Shown: positions 25,952-34,683 of the stretch, piece after piece
Position numbering within the stretch: position 1 is the first letter of the stretch
Layout: every line of letters starts with the position of its first letter
NCBI RefSeq assembly: GCF_001306115.1
Contig: NZ_LGCL01000007.1
Location: 1-43,714 of the forward strand
DNA length: 43,714 bases
Source of the DNA: Ornatilinea apprima
GTDB lineage: Bacteria > Chloroflexota > Anaerolineae > Anaerolineales > Anaerolineaceae
Direction of reading: 5' to 3'
The notes under the pieces: model-generated
The model's input: the letters and a program-made list of their open reading frames with translations, nothing else
What the model was told of the DNA's origin: nothing
Databases searched by the model: none
Position numbers and translations under genes: made by a program

Positions 25952-27676
25952 ATGGACGCAAAAGAGCTGGCGGATGTGTTTGAGCGCATCGCGCAGTTGA
26001 TGGAGATCAAGGGGGAACTGGTTTACAAGTATCTGGCGTACCGCAAAGCGGCCGACAGCCTGCGCAACCTGGCGGAAGACGTGCGCGCGGTGCGCGAAGC
26101 CGGGCGGCTGACGGAGATCCCCGGGGTGGGCAAGGCGATTGCCCAGAAGATCGAGGAACTGCTGGATACGGGGCGGCTCGAATTTCTGGAGAAGCTGGAA
26201 GGCGAGGTGCCGCCCAGCCTGATTGAGGTGTTGAACGTGCCGGACGTGGGACCCAAGAAGGCGGCCTTGTTCTGGCGCGAGGCGAATGTGATCGACGTGG
26301 TGGGGCTGGAGGCGGCGGCCCGCGCCGGACGTCTGCGTGAGCTGCCGGGGATGGGCGAGAAGTCGGAGCAGCGCATTTTGGCCGGGATTGAGGCGCTGAA
26401 ACGGCGCAGCAACCGCATGCTGCTGGGCAACGCTGTGCCGGCCGCCGAACGCTGGCTGGAATGGCTGCGCGGCCTGCCGGGGGTGCAGCGCGCCGAAGCG
26501 GCGGGCAGCCTGCGGCGCTGGAAGAACACGGTTGGCGATTTTGATCTGGTGGCGGCCAGCAACCGTCCGGCCGAAGTAATGGAGGCGTTTGTCTCGCACC
26601 CGGAGGTGGCGCGTGTGAAGAGCCGCGGTGAGAACAAGTCGAGCGTGGAATTTGCCAACGGAATGGGCGCGCAGTTGTGGATTCAACCGCCGGAGCGCTT
26701 TGGCACGCTGTGGCAGTACGCCACCGGCTCGAAAGACCACAATGTGCGCCTGCGCGAGTTGGCCCAGCGCCAGGGGTATTCGCTCTCGGAGCAGGCCCTG
26801 GTGGACGAGCAGGGGCAAGAATTGCGCTTTGATAACGAGGAAGATTTATACGCGCAGCTGGGGCTGGCGTGGGTGCCGCCTGAGCTGCGTGAGGACCGCG
26901 GCGAGGTGCAGGCCGCCAAAGAACACAAACTTCCAGCCATGCTGGAGACCAGCCAGATAATGGCCGATCTGCACTGCCACACGCGCTGGAGCGATGGCGC
27001 GGAGACAATTGAGACCATGGCGCGGGCGGCCGCACAGCGCGGCTTGCGCGTGCTGGCCATCACCGATCACTCGCGCGGGCTGGGGGTGGCAGGCGGCCTG
27101 AGCGCGGAAGACCTGCGCCAGCAGTGGCTGGAGATTGAAGCCGTGCAGCGCGAGGTGGGTGACCAGATTCGCCTGCTCAAAGGCACGGAGGTGGAGATCC
27201 GCGCAGACGGCAGCCTGGATTTTGACGATGAAACCCTGGCGCAGCTTGATGTGGTGGTGGCTTCGCTGCACAGCGGATTGCGACAGCCGCGTGAGGTGAT
27301 CACCCAGCGGCTGGTGGCGGCCATGCGCAACCCGCACGTGGATATTATCGGGCACCCCGGCGGGCGGCTGCTGCTGCACCGCGAACCTTCGGACCTGGAT
27401 TGGGAAACGGTGCTGCGTGAGGCGCAGGCCAACCAGACGGTGCTGGAGATCAACGCCAACCCCAGCCGCCTGGACCTGGACGAGGTCTACGCGCGGCGGG
27501 CGGCTGAGATGGGGATTTTGTTAAGCATTGACAGCGACTCGCACGCCCCCGACCAGTTCGATTTGTTGAAATATGGGGTTTCAGTGGCGCGGCGCGCCTG
27601 GGCGCCGCCGCAGCAGATCATCAATACCTGGCCGCCAGAACGTCTGCTGGCGTGGCTGGCGGAACGCGGAGGATGA
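25952..27676 (+). CDS. polX: DNA polymerase/3'-5' exonuclease PolX
   Basis: A 574-residue bacterial family X polymerase for base-excision repair. Order: HhH (PGVGKAIAQKIEEL, VPDVGPKKAALF, LPGMGEKSEQRI), polymerase core with GSLRRWKNTVGDFDLV (Asp196 and Asp198), then a PHP exonuclease domain (DLHCHTRWSDG, ITDHSRG, GTEVEI, LHSG, GHPGGR, DSDSH). The third metal-binding Asp expected near 241 is Gln (CAG at 26672), in AQLWIQPP where homologues read VDLRVVPP. Polymerase activity may therefore be weak. The stop overlaps the next ATG. Confidence 0.93.
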   Translation: MDAKELADVFERIAQLMEIKGELVYKYLAYRKAADSLRNLAEDVRAVREAGRLTEIPGVGKAIAQKIEELLDTGRLEFLEKLEGEVPPSLIEVLNVPDVGPKKAALFWREANVIDVVGLEAAARAGRLRELPGMGEKSEQRILAGIEALKRRSNRMLLGNAVPAAERWLEWLRGLPGVQRAEAAGSLRRWKNTVGDFDLVAASNRPAEVMEAFVSHPEVARVKSRGENKSSVEFANGMGAQLWIQPPERFGTLWQYATGSKDHNVRLRELAQRQGYSLSEQALVDEQGQELRFDNEEDLYAQLGLAWVPPELREDRGEVQAAKEHKLPAMLETSQIMADLHCHTRWSDGAETIETMARAAAQRGLRVLAITDHSRGLGVAGGLSAEDLRQQWLEIEAVQREVGDQIRLLKGTEVEIRADGSLDFDDETLAQLDVVVASLHSGLRQPREVITQRLVAAMRNPHVDIIGHPGGRLLLHREPSDLDWETVLREAQANQTVLEINANPSRLDLDEVYARRAAEMGILLSIDSDSHAPDQFDLLKYGVSVARRAWAPPQQIINTWPPERLLAWLAERGG

Positions 27677-28107
27677 ACAGCTTGAAACGAATTTTTTTGT
27701 GGTTGATCTTATGGGTGAGCCTGGTGGGACTGGCCTGTTCGGCCAGCGGGGCGGGAACGGACAACGCGCGCTACGCGCCTGCCGGAGATGGCACGGAATA
27801 TCCGCAGGAGCCGGAAGAGGTGGTTTCGGCGTTTTTGGCCGCGCAGCAGGAAGACCCAAAACAAATGGAGCGCTACCTCTCGACCACTGCGCTGGCGCAG
27901 CTTCCGCCAGAGGGCGCGGTTGAAATGCTGCACTGCCAAGATGTGGTGATGGGATACCTGATCTCCAGCGCGTCGGTGTCGCAAAACCCGCCGGGAGCGA
28001 TTGTGGAAGTGAACCTGACCACCGGGCAGGCAGAGTTGGGGCGGGCTTTTGTGCTGCTGCGCCAGAATGGGGTGTGGGTGATTGATGAAATCCTGGCCCT
28101 GCCTTAA
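27673..28107 (+). CDS. Small lipoprotein of unknown function (144 aa)
   Basis: The signal peptide ends in a lipobox LVGLAC with Cys22, so the protein is lipid-anchored. The rest (about 120 residues) starts with a PEEVVSAFLAAQQED helix and ends with VVDEI-like strands (GVWVIDEILALP), resembling DUF4878/NTF2-like lipoproteins with a 'helix, YL, then strands' layout; this is tentative. The ATG overlaps the polX stop (ATGA), which argues against a separate promoter. Function unknown. Confidence 0.75.
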   Translation: MNSLKRIFLWLILWVSLVGLACSASGAGTDNARYAPAGDGTEYPQEPEEVVSAFLAAQQEDPKQMERYLSTTALAQLPPEGAVEMLHCQDVVMGYLISSASVSQNPPGAIVEVNLTTGQAELGRAFVLLRQNGVWVIDEILALP

Positions 28108-28463
28108 TGGGCTTGCCTGGATACCCTTAATGAAAGTTATGAAAGTAGAGTGGGAAGGTCAGGTATTGGTTTTTTCATGGTATAATGCGGCGGGTTTTTT
28201 AGCCTTCTCTGTACAAGTGAGATGTTTTTATTTCTGAGCCAACCGAAGCCCTGTCATCCCTTCCCTTCTTTGGCGCGAAGCTGCCCCAACGGCCGGCTGT
28301 CCGCGCTGGTTTTTCCTCTATTTGTCATGGATTCATCATGTATAATGAATTTTGGACGTCAATCAGGGGTGATCTGTACCTGTTGGCCGGATAGGCTGAC
28401 GAGAGAAGCAGGCCAACGCTCACTGCAGGCTGAAGGATTGGAATCAACTTAGGAGAATAAGCG
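28108..28463 (+). promoter_or_regulatory. Intergenic 356 bp upstream of glgP with two -10 elements
   Basis: No gene is supported here. TGG-TATAAT (28178-28186) is an extended -10, and a second TATAAT (28341-28346) follows, about 115 nt before the glgP start. AGGAG lies close to the start codon at 28464. The stretch between the two promoters is mixed in composition and no known riboswitch or tRNA was recognised. A leader with regulatory function is possible. Confidence 0.5.
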
Positions 28464-30617
28464 ATGGAGAAATTTAGACGAGAAATTCCGAATCATTTTG
28501 ACCTTCCGACCCCTTTAAGCCGGTTAGGGGAACTGGCTTATAACCTGTGGTGGGTGTGGAACGCCGATGATCAACGTATATTTGGCATGCTGGACCCGAT
28601 TTTGTGGGAAACCACCAATCACAATCCGGTGGAGCTGTTGCGCAAAGTGGACCGCGCGCGCCTGGACCGCGCGGCGCAGAACCCGCGCTATGTGGAGCGC
28701 TACCAGCGCGCTTTGCAGCATTTTGACCGCCACATGCAGCGCACCGACACCTGGAGCGATGTGGACTGCGAGCCGCTGTCGAAAGATTGGGTGGCTTATT
28801 TTTCGTTTGAGTTTGGGTTGCACGAATCGGTGCCGGTGTATGCCGGCGGCCTGGGCGTGCTCTCAGGTGACCATTTGAAGGAAGCCAGCGAGCTGGGCAT
28901 GAACCTGGTGGGGGTGGGCTTTATTTACAACCAGGGTTATTTTGACCAGCACATCACCGAAGATGGCTGGCAGGAGACGCGCAATCACTTCCTGGACTTT
29001 CACAATATGCCGATCATTTCGATTGTGGATGAGAACGGCCAGCCGGTGAAAATTTCGGTGACGCTGCAAGACCGCGAAGTGTGGGCGCGGGTGTGGAGCA
29101 TTCAGATCGGGCGCATTCCGCTCTTCTTGCTGGATACCAACGTGGAAGAAAATAACCTGGCCGACCGCCAGCTCTCGGCGCGCCTGTACAGCAATGACCC
29201 CGAAGCGCGCGTTTCGCAGGAAATTCTGCTGGGCATCGGCGGGGTGCGCATGCTGCGTAAATTGGGCTACGATCCCAAGGCCTGGCACATGAACGAAGGC
29301 CATTCGGCTTTTATGGTGCTGGAGCGCATGCGCGAGTTGATTGAAGCCGGCAAGAGCTTTGAAGAAGCCGGTGAAATTGTGCGCAAATCGAGTGTGTTTA
29401 CCACCCATACCCCGGTGCCGGCCGGTAACGACCAGTTCCCTGTGTGGCTGGTGGATAAATATTTCTACCAGTACTGGCCGAAATTGGGCCTCGACCGCGA
29501 CCAGTTTGTGAACCTGGCCAAGCAGGCGCAGCCGTGGGGCGAAACCTTCAGCATGCCGGTGCTGGCTTTGCGCTTCTCGCGCTACAGCAACGGCGTGTCG
29601 AAGCTGCACGGCGAAGTCTCGCGCGAGATGTGGAACTTCTTGTGGCCGGAGAAGAAGGTGGATGAAGTGCCGATCACGTCGATCACCAACGGCGTGCAGA
29701 ACGGCACCTTCCTGGCGCGGCGCATGCGCGAGCTGTTTAACAAGCATCTGGGCGCGGACTGGTACGAGCATTTAGACGACCCGGCCCTGTGGGACGGTGT
29801 GGATCAGATCCCCGATGAAGAGCTGTGGGAAGTGCGCCGCCATTTGAAGCGTAAATTGATGATGTTTGCCAACCGGCGCATTCGCCGCCAGTGGCTGGCC
29901 GGGCAAATTCACCCGGTGCAGGCCATCGCCGGCGGGGCACTGCTGGAGCCATATTCGCTGACGATTGGTTTCGCGCGGCGCTTTGCCACCTATAAACGCG
30001 GCTACCTGATCTTCCGCGATATGGAGCGCCTGCTGCGCATTATCAACAACGCCGAGCGTCCGGTGCAGATCGTGTTTGCCGGTAAGGCGCACCCGGCCGA
30101 CGAACCGGGCAAGCTGATCATCCAGCAGGTTTACCGCGCGGTGAAAGACGCGAAAACCGGCGGGCGGCTGATCTTCATGGAAAATTACGATATGAATGTG
30201 GCGCGCTACCTGGTGCAGGGTGTGGATATATGGCTGAATACGCCCCGCCGCCCCAACGAGGCTTCGGGCACGTCGGGCATGAAGGCGGCGATCAACGGCG
30301 CGCTGAACTTCTCGATTCTGGATGGCTGGTGGGCCGAAGGCTATAACGGCATGAACGGCTGGGCGATTGGCGACGGCAAGACTTACACCGATCACAACCT
30401 GCAAGACGACGCTGACGCGGAAAGCCTGTACAGCACGCTGGAAAATGAAATTGTGCCCATGTATTACAGCGGGCGCGTGGGAGATAATCTCTCCAGCGAA
30501 TGGATCAAGCGGGTGAAGAGTTCGATTAAGACCTGCTCGTGGCAGTTCAGTATGAAACGCATGCTGAAGGAATATGCCAACTGGTCTTACCGCCCGATTC
30601 TTGAGGAAGAAGACTAA
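28464..30617 (+). CDS. glgP: Alpha-glucan phosphorylase (DUF3417 type)
   Basis: A 717-residue GT35 enzyme that releases glucose 1-phosphate from glycogen or maltodextrin using pyridoxal phosphate. The N-terminal DUF3417-type part (PLSRLGELAYNLWWVWN) is typical of the shorter glgP branch. The phosphorylase core shows AYFSFEFGLHESVPVYAGG, the long FARRFATYKRGYLIFRDMER helix and the PLP lysine in EASGTSGMKAAINGALN, followed by LDGWWAEGYNG. The length is normal. The neighbour UPF0316 gene starts 15 bp downstream. Confidence 0.95.
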   Translation: MEKFRREIPNHFDLPTPLSRLGELAYNLWWVWNADDQRIFGMLDPILWETTNHNPVELLRKVDRARLDRAAQNPRYVERYQRALQHFDRHMQRTDTWSDVDCEPLSKDWVAYFSFEFGLHESVPVYAGGLGVLSGDHLKEASELGMNLVGVGFIYNQGYFDQHITEDGWQETRNHFLDFHNMPIISIVDENGQPVKISVTLQDREVWARVWSIQIGRIPLFLLDTNVEENNLADRQLSARLYSNDPEARVSQEILLGIGGVRMLRKLGYDPKAWHMNEGHSAFMVLERMRELIEAGKSFEEAGEIVRKSSVFTTHTPVPAGNDQFPVWLVDKYFYQYWPKLGLDRDQFVNLAKQAQPWGETFSMPVLALRFSRYSNGVSKLHGEVSREMWNFLWPEKKVDEVPITSITNGVQNGTFLARRMRELFNKHLGADWYEHLDDPALWDGVDQIPDEELWEVRRHLKRKLMMFANRRIRRQWLAGQIHPVQAIAGGALLEPYSLTIGFARRFATYKRGYLIFRDMERLLRIINNAERPVQIVFAGKAHPADEPGKLIIQQVYRAVKDAKTGGRLIFMENYDMNVARYLVQGVDIWLNTPRRPNEASGTSGMKAAINGALNFSILDGWWAEGYNGMNGWAIGDGKTYTDHNLQDDADAESLYSTLENEIVPMYYSGRVGDNLSSEWIKRVKSSIKTCSWQFSMKRMLKEYANWSYRPILEEED

Positions 30618-30632
30618 CAGAAAGGAATTTCA

Positions 30633-31178
30633 ATGGAAACGCTGCTTTCTCCCCAGGTATGGCTGTGGGCTTTGGCCATTTTTGGGCTGCGCGTGGTCAA
30701 TATTTCTCTGGACACCGTCCGGTTTTTGCTGGTGCTGCGCGGAAAGAAGCTGCTGACCTGGATTCTGGGATTTATTCAATCAATCATGTATGTGGTGGTG
30801 ATCAGCGAAGTGCTGTCGAGCATGGACAATGTGCTGAATATTGTTGCCTACGCGGCGGGCTATTCCACCGGCACGACGATTGGCATGTGGATTGAAAAGC
30901 GGCTGGCGATTGGGCATGTGCAGCTCAATATTGTCTCGACCACGCTGGGTTCGGCGGTGGCCGCCGCGCTGCGGGCGAACGGTTTCGCGGTGACGGAAGT
31001 GCCGGCGCGTGGAAAAGACGGCACGGTTACGCTGCTGCACGCGGATGTGAACCGCAACGATGTGGATAATGCTGAGACGGTGATTCTGGAGGCGGACCCG
31101 ACGGCGTTTATCACCGCCGAGGATGTGCGCCCCATGCGGGCGGGATTCTGGCGCAGCAGCCCGAACAGCAAGAAGTAG
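30633..31178 (+). CDS. UPF0316 family membrane protein (DUF2179 domain)
   Basis: A 181-residue protein with three N-terminal transmembrane helices (about 9-27, 40-62, 63-82) and a cytosolic C-terminal DUF2179 domain of alternating strands (VQLNIVSTTLGSAVAAAL, AVTEVPARGKDGTVTLL). The motif LRVVNISLDTVRFLLVLRG near the start is diagnostic. The biochemical role is unknown. AAAGGAA precedes the ATG, and the gene appears to be in one transcript with glgP. Confidence 0.9.
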   Translation: METLLSPQVWLWALAIFGLRVVNISLDTVRFLLVLRGKKLLTWILGFIQSIMYVVVISEVLSSMDNVLNIVAYAAGYSTGTTIGMWIEKRLAIGHVQLNIVSTTLGSAVAAALRANGFAVTEVPARGKDGTVTLLHADVNRNDVDNAETVILEADPTAFITAEDVRPMRAGFWRSSPNSKK

Positions 31179-31200
31179 TTTTGGGTAACCCCCTCTGTGT

Positions 31201-31231
31201 CTCCCCCATTTTCGTTCCGAAAATGGGGGAG
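31201..31231. other. Perfect 14-bp inverted repeat between convergent genes
   Basis: CTCCCCCATTTTCG (31201-31214) pairs with CGAAAATGGGGGAG (31218-31231) across the loop TTC. The genes on either side converge. No T-run follows on either strand, so it may act as an RNA-stability hairpin or weak terminator for both directions. Confidence 0.6.
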
Positions 31232-31338
31232 AATTGCGTTAGGGATGGTGGGTTTCGGGCGGCGATGGGCGGGTTTTGGTGCAGTGCAAACTGGCCGCCC
31301 TCCACGCCACCCTACGCAGGAAGGGAGCACTGATTGGT

Positions 31339-32799
31339 CTATTTTCCCCAGCTTTGCATGAGCAGTATATAAAAGCGCAGCATATTGCCCAGATTTTTGA
31401 GGCTGATGCGCTCGTTGAGGCCGTGGACGCGCGAGAGGTCTTTGGAGTCGAGGTGGACGGGGCAGAAGCGGTAGACATTGGCGCTGAGCGGAGTGTAGTG
31501 ATAGGCGTCGGAGGCGCCCAGCATGGTGAATGGAGCTACCGGCACGGGACCAAAGGTGCGCTGAATGGTTTCGGACAGCCGTTGGTAGGCGGTTGAGTCG
31601 GTGGGGGAGATGGGCGACGCTTCGCGGGCCGATTCGTGCAGGGTTTCGATGCTGACGCGCGGGTCGCGGATGGTCTGGCGCACGCGCTGGATGACGCTCT
31701 GCGTGGTGTCGCCGGGCAGCAGGCGGAAGTTGACCACCGCCGAGGCCGAGCGCGGCAGCACGTTGTCTTTCATGCCGGCGGTGAGGATGGTGGGGGCGGT
31801 GGTGGTGCGGATGGCCGCGCTGGACTGCGGGCTGGCATCGAGCTGCTTGCGCGCCAGGCCGCCGAACAGCCACAGGTTGGCAAAGACCAGGCGCAGGGTG
31901 AAAGGCGCGGCTGGGCCGAGGGCCTGGAAGAGCGGTTTCATCATTTCCACATGGGCGGGCTGCGGATGGCGCTGCAGGCGCGCCAGGGCGTGGGCCAGGA
32001 TGCTGATAGAGGTTTCGGCGGGCGGTGTGGAGGAATGCCCGGCGTCGGTGGTTACGTCCAGTTTGAGGGAGAGGTAGCCTTTTTCGGCGGCGCCGATCAG
32101 GGCGATGGGGCCTTTTACTCCGGGCAGGGCGTTTTCTACCACGGCCAGACCCTCGTCCAATACGGCTTCAAACGTGGTTCCGCGCGCGGCAAACCAGGCG
32201 GAAACCTGCTGCGCGCCCTGCCGCCCGCTGATCTCTTCGTCGTGCCCAAAGGCAAGGAAGATGCCGCGCGCCGGGCAGTAGCCGCGCGCCAGCAGATGCT
32301 CTGCCGCGTCCAGCAGGGCGGTTACCTGGTTCTTCACGTCCAGCGTGCCGCGGCCCCACACAAAGCCGTCCGCGATTCTGCCGGAGAAGGGCGGCTGTTC
32401 CCAGCGGTCGAGGGTAGCCTCGTCCACGGGAACGACGTCCTGGTGGGCCATAAACAGCACGGGCTTCAGCGCGGGGTCGCTGCCCGGCCACTCGTAGACC
32501 AGACTGAACTGGTTGATGGTGTGCAGGGTCAGCTGTTGGTGAACGAGGGGAAAGTCCTGGCGCAGGGTCTGATGAAGCTGAAGCAGGCTTTCGGCGCTGG
32601 CCGGCTGCGATTCGGACCACGAGATGGTTTGGCACTGCACAGCGTGGGAGAGATGCTGCGCGGCGGCAAGGCTGTCGATTTTGAGCGGTTCGTCTGCCGG
32701 CAGGGCGGGCGCGGGGCGCGAGAAGGTGAGCGCGCGGATGAGCACCACCAGGACCAGGGCGACAGGGAGAGCGATGAGGAAAAAGATGAGCGGCTGCAT
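31339..32799 (-). CDS. Membrane-anchored M20 peptidase (PM20D1/CPS-like), copy 1
   Basis: A 486-residue zinc amidohydrolase of the M20 family. After an N-terminal membrane helix (about 3-24) comes FMAHQDVVPVD (His119, Asp121), GRGTLDVKN (bridging Asp154), FGHDEEISG (general base Glu188) and later TPPAETSISIL and TTTAPTILTAGMKDNVLP. It probably releases amino acids or N-acyl groups from peptides or conjugates outside the membrane. ATG 32799 is chosen since the membrane helix starts there; a longer reading begins at 32913. The upstream gene is a close paralogue. Confidence 0.9.
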   Translation of the reverse strand: MQPLIFFLIALPVALVLVVLIRALTFSRPAPALPADEPLKIDSLAAAQHLSHAVQCQTISWSESQPASAESLLQLHQTLRQDFPLVHQQLTLHTINQFSLVYEWPGSDPALKPVLFMAHQDVVPVDEATLDRWEQPPFSGRIADGFVWGRGTLDVKNQVTALLDAAEHLLARGYCPARGIFLAFGHDEEISGRQGAQQVSAWFAARGTTFEAVLDEGLAVVENALPGVKGPIALIGAAEKGYLSLKLDVTTDAGHSSTPPAETSISILAHALARLQRHPQPAHVEMMKPLFQALGPAAPFTLRLVFANLWLFGGLARKQLDASPQSSAAIRTTTAPTILTAGMKDNVLPRSASAVVNFRLLPGDTTQSVIQRVRQTIRDPRVSIETLHESAREASPISPTDSTAYQRLSETIQRTFGPVPVAPFTMLGASDAYHYTPLSANVYRFCPVHLDSKDLSRVHGLNERISLKNLGNMLRFYILLMQSWGK

Positions 32800-32824
32800 A
32801 ATGATTCCTGTGTGAAGAGAAGAT

Positions 32825-34297
32825 TTACATGATTTTGGGCTGGCTCCAGGCCTGCACCAGTTGGATGAAGAACTGCACCATTTTGGCCAGCTCATCAACG
32901 GCGACGCGTTCATTAATCCCGTGAATGCGCGCCTGGTCTTCGGCGGTCAGGCGCATGGGCGAGAAGCGGAAGATCTGCCCGGCCAGGTCGTTGAAATGGC
33001 GCGAATCGGTGGCGCCGAGCATGATGAAGGGCGCTACGGGCAGGCTGCCAAAGGTCTGCTGAATGAGATGCCGGATGCTGATAAAGGCTGGTGAGTTGAT
33101 GTCGGCCACGGGCGATGGCTCCCAGGCGATGCCGTGATAGGGCTGGAATTTGACGCGCGGGTCATTGATCACTTTGCGCACGTGCTCGCACACGCTGGAG
33201 ATGGTGTCGCCGGGCAGGATGCGGAAGTTGATGCGGGCGCTGGCCTGGCGCGGAAGAATATTATCTTTGATGCCGCCGCTGATGATGGTGGGGGCGGTGG
33301 TGGTGCGCATGGCGGCGTTGGTCTGCGGGTTGGTTTCCATCATGCCGCGACAGTACGCGCCGAACAGCCACAGGTTGGCAAACGAGAGCTGCATGGAAAA
33401 CGGGGCGGCGCTGCCCACCGCGCGGTAGAAAGGCTGCAAAGCGCGGATGTGGGCGGGCATGGGGTGGGCTTCGAGGCGGGTGATGGCGCGGCTGAGGATG
33501 CCGATGGCGGTCTGGCGGGGTGGGATGGAGGAGTGCCCCGGTTCGCATTCCACGCTCAGTTCGAGGGTCATGTAGCCTTTTTCGCCGGTGGCCACCAGCG
33601 CAACGGGCGATTGAATGCCGGGATAGCCGTCCAGGACGATGGCCGGTCCTTCGTCGAGGACGAGGCTGAAGCGGGTGCCTTGCTCGCGAAACCAGGCAGC
33701 CACCTGGCGCGAGCCGTCGATGCCGCCAATTTCTTCGTCGTGGCCGCAGGAGATGTACACGTCGCGGGAGGGCTGGTAGCCGGCAGCGAGTAGGTGTTCC
33801 ACGGCTTCAAAGATGGCCACCAGTTGATTCTTCATATCCAGCGCGCCGCGCCCCCACACAAAACCGTCTTCAATCGCGCCGTCAAAGGGAGGATAGGTCC
33901 AGGCGGGCAGGGTGGCCGGGTCGACTGGCACCACGTCGAGGTGCGCCATGAGCAGAATGGGGTCCAGTTCGGGTTGGGCGCCGGGCCAGCGGTAGACCAG
34001 GCTGTATTCGGCGATTTGGGTGCGCTCGAGGCGCTGGTGGACGAGCGGGTAAGACAGCTCCAGGAAGCGGTGCATATCCAGCAGGGCCTGGCGGTTGGGC
34101 TTGCCGCGCGCGGTGGAGACCGTTTCACAGCGGATAGCCTGGGCGAGGTGCATGGCGGCCTGGCGCGGTTCCAGAGGGATGGGTTTGGCGGGTTCTGCGG
34201 GGTGGCCAGCGGTGGAAAAGGTGGCGGTGCGAATGAGGATAAAGGCGGCTGCGAAGAGCAGCACTACCAGAACAGGCAGGAGAATTTGGAACAGCAT
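32825..34297 (-). CDS. Membrane-anchored M20 peptidase (PM20D1/CPS-like), copy 2
   Basis: A 490-residue paralogue of the gene at 31339: same layout, His119, Asp121, Asp154 and Glu188 at equal positions. It carries its own N-terminal helix (about 3-23), LMAHLDVVPVD, GRGALDMKN, GHDEEIGG and TTTAPTIISGGIKDNILP. It precedes copy 1 by 25 bp in transcription and is probably co-transcribed with it. Tandem membrane-anchored M20 enzymes suggest related but distinct substrates. A -10-like TACAAT (34342-34337) precedes the gene. Confidence 0.9.
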   Translation of the reverse strand: MLFQILLPVLVVLLFAAAFILIRTATFSTAGHPAEPAKPIPLEPRQAAMHLAQAIRCETVSTARGKPNRQALLDMHRFLELSYPLVHQRLERTQIAEYSLVYRWPGAQPELDPILLMAHLDVVPVDPATLPAWTYPPFDGAIEDGFVWGRGALDMKNQLVAIFEAVEHLLAAGYQPSRDVYISCGHDEEIGGIDGSRQVAAWFREQGTRFSLVLDEGPAIVLDGYPGIQSPVALVATGEKGYMTLELSVECEPGHSSIPPRQTAIGILSRAITRLEAHPMPAHIRALQPFYRAVGSAAPFSMQLSFANLWLFGAYCRGMMETNPQTNAAMRTTTAPTIISGGIKDNILPRQASARINFRILPGDTISSVCEHVRKVINDPRVKFQPYHGIAWEPSPVADINSPAFISIRHLIQQTFGSLPVAPFIMLGATDSRHFNDLAGQIFRFSPMRLTAEDQARIHGINERVAVDELAKMVQFFIQLVQAWSQPKIM

Positions 34298-34449
34298 ACG
34301 CGCCTCGATTTTGGCAGGGAGTGGGGCTTTTGATTAATTGTACACTGCCTTGCGGCCGCGTGGTACCGGAGAGGCTTGTTTTTTGGGGGAAATGGCCAGG
34401 CGCGCCCGCGGGAGCGGAGAACCGGCGGGTTTCGGACGGCGGCCCGTAA

Positions 34450-34683
34450 TTAGAGCAGGCTTTGCTGGCTGGCGGCAGGGTCGGCGGGGACGGGGTCTGC
34501 GGCGGGGTCGGGGGGCTGGTAGATAAAGCGCGCGCGGCAGCTCCAGGTGAGGTTCAGCCCCACGCTGGCGCCGCAGTTGGGACAGGTTCCCAAGAGGGCC
34601 AGGCCCACCATGCGCACGGCTTCCAATTCAAGCGGGTAGGTATAACTGCGCTGGCAGCCGGGGCAGACGGCCGCACGGCTCAA
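34450..34683 (-). CDS. Small zinc-ribbon protein (77 aa)
   Basis: The N-terminus contains VCPGCQRSY and the middle TCPNCG, so four cysteines (Cys7, Cys10, Cys34, Cys37) form a probable zinc ribbon. The tail is proline-rich. The start is probably TTG at 34683, overlapping the stop of the phospholipase-D-like gene (TTGA), which suggests coupled translation. The role is unknown; a zinc-ribbon partner for the lipoprotein's gene is only a positional idea. Confidence 0.6.
   Translation of the reverse strand: MSRAAVCPGCQRSYTYPLELEAVRMVGLALLGTCPNCGASVGLNLTWSCRARFIYQPPDPAADPVPADPAASQQSLL

Noticed and set aside
8147..28107. Possibility of a CRISPR array or phage genes in the long cluster
   Set aside because: No regular repeats, cas genes, integrase or phage structural proteins were seen.
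28222..28452. Open frame of 76 codons upstream of glgP
   Set aside because: It crosses the second -10 element and lacks a ribosome site and any family resemblance; noncoding leader is more likely.
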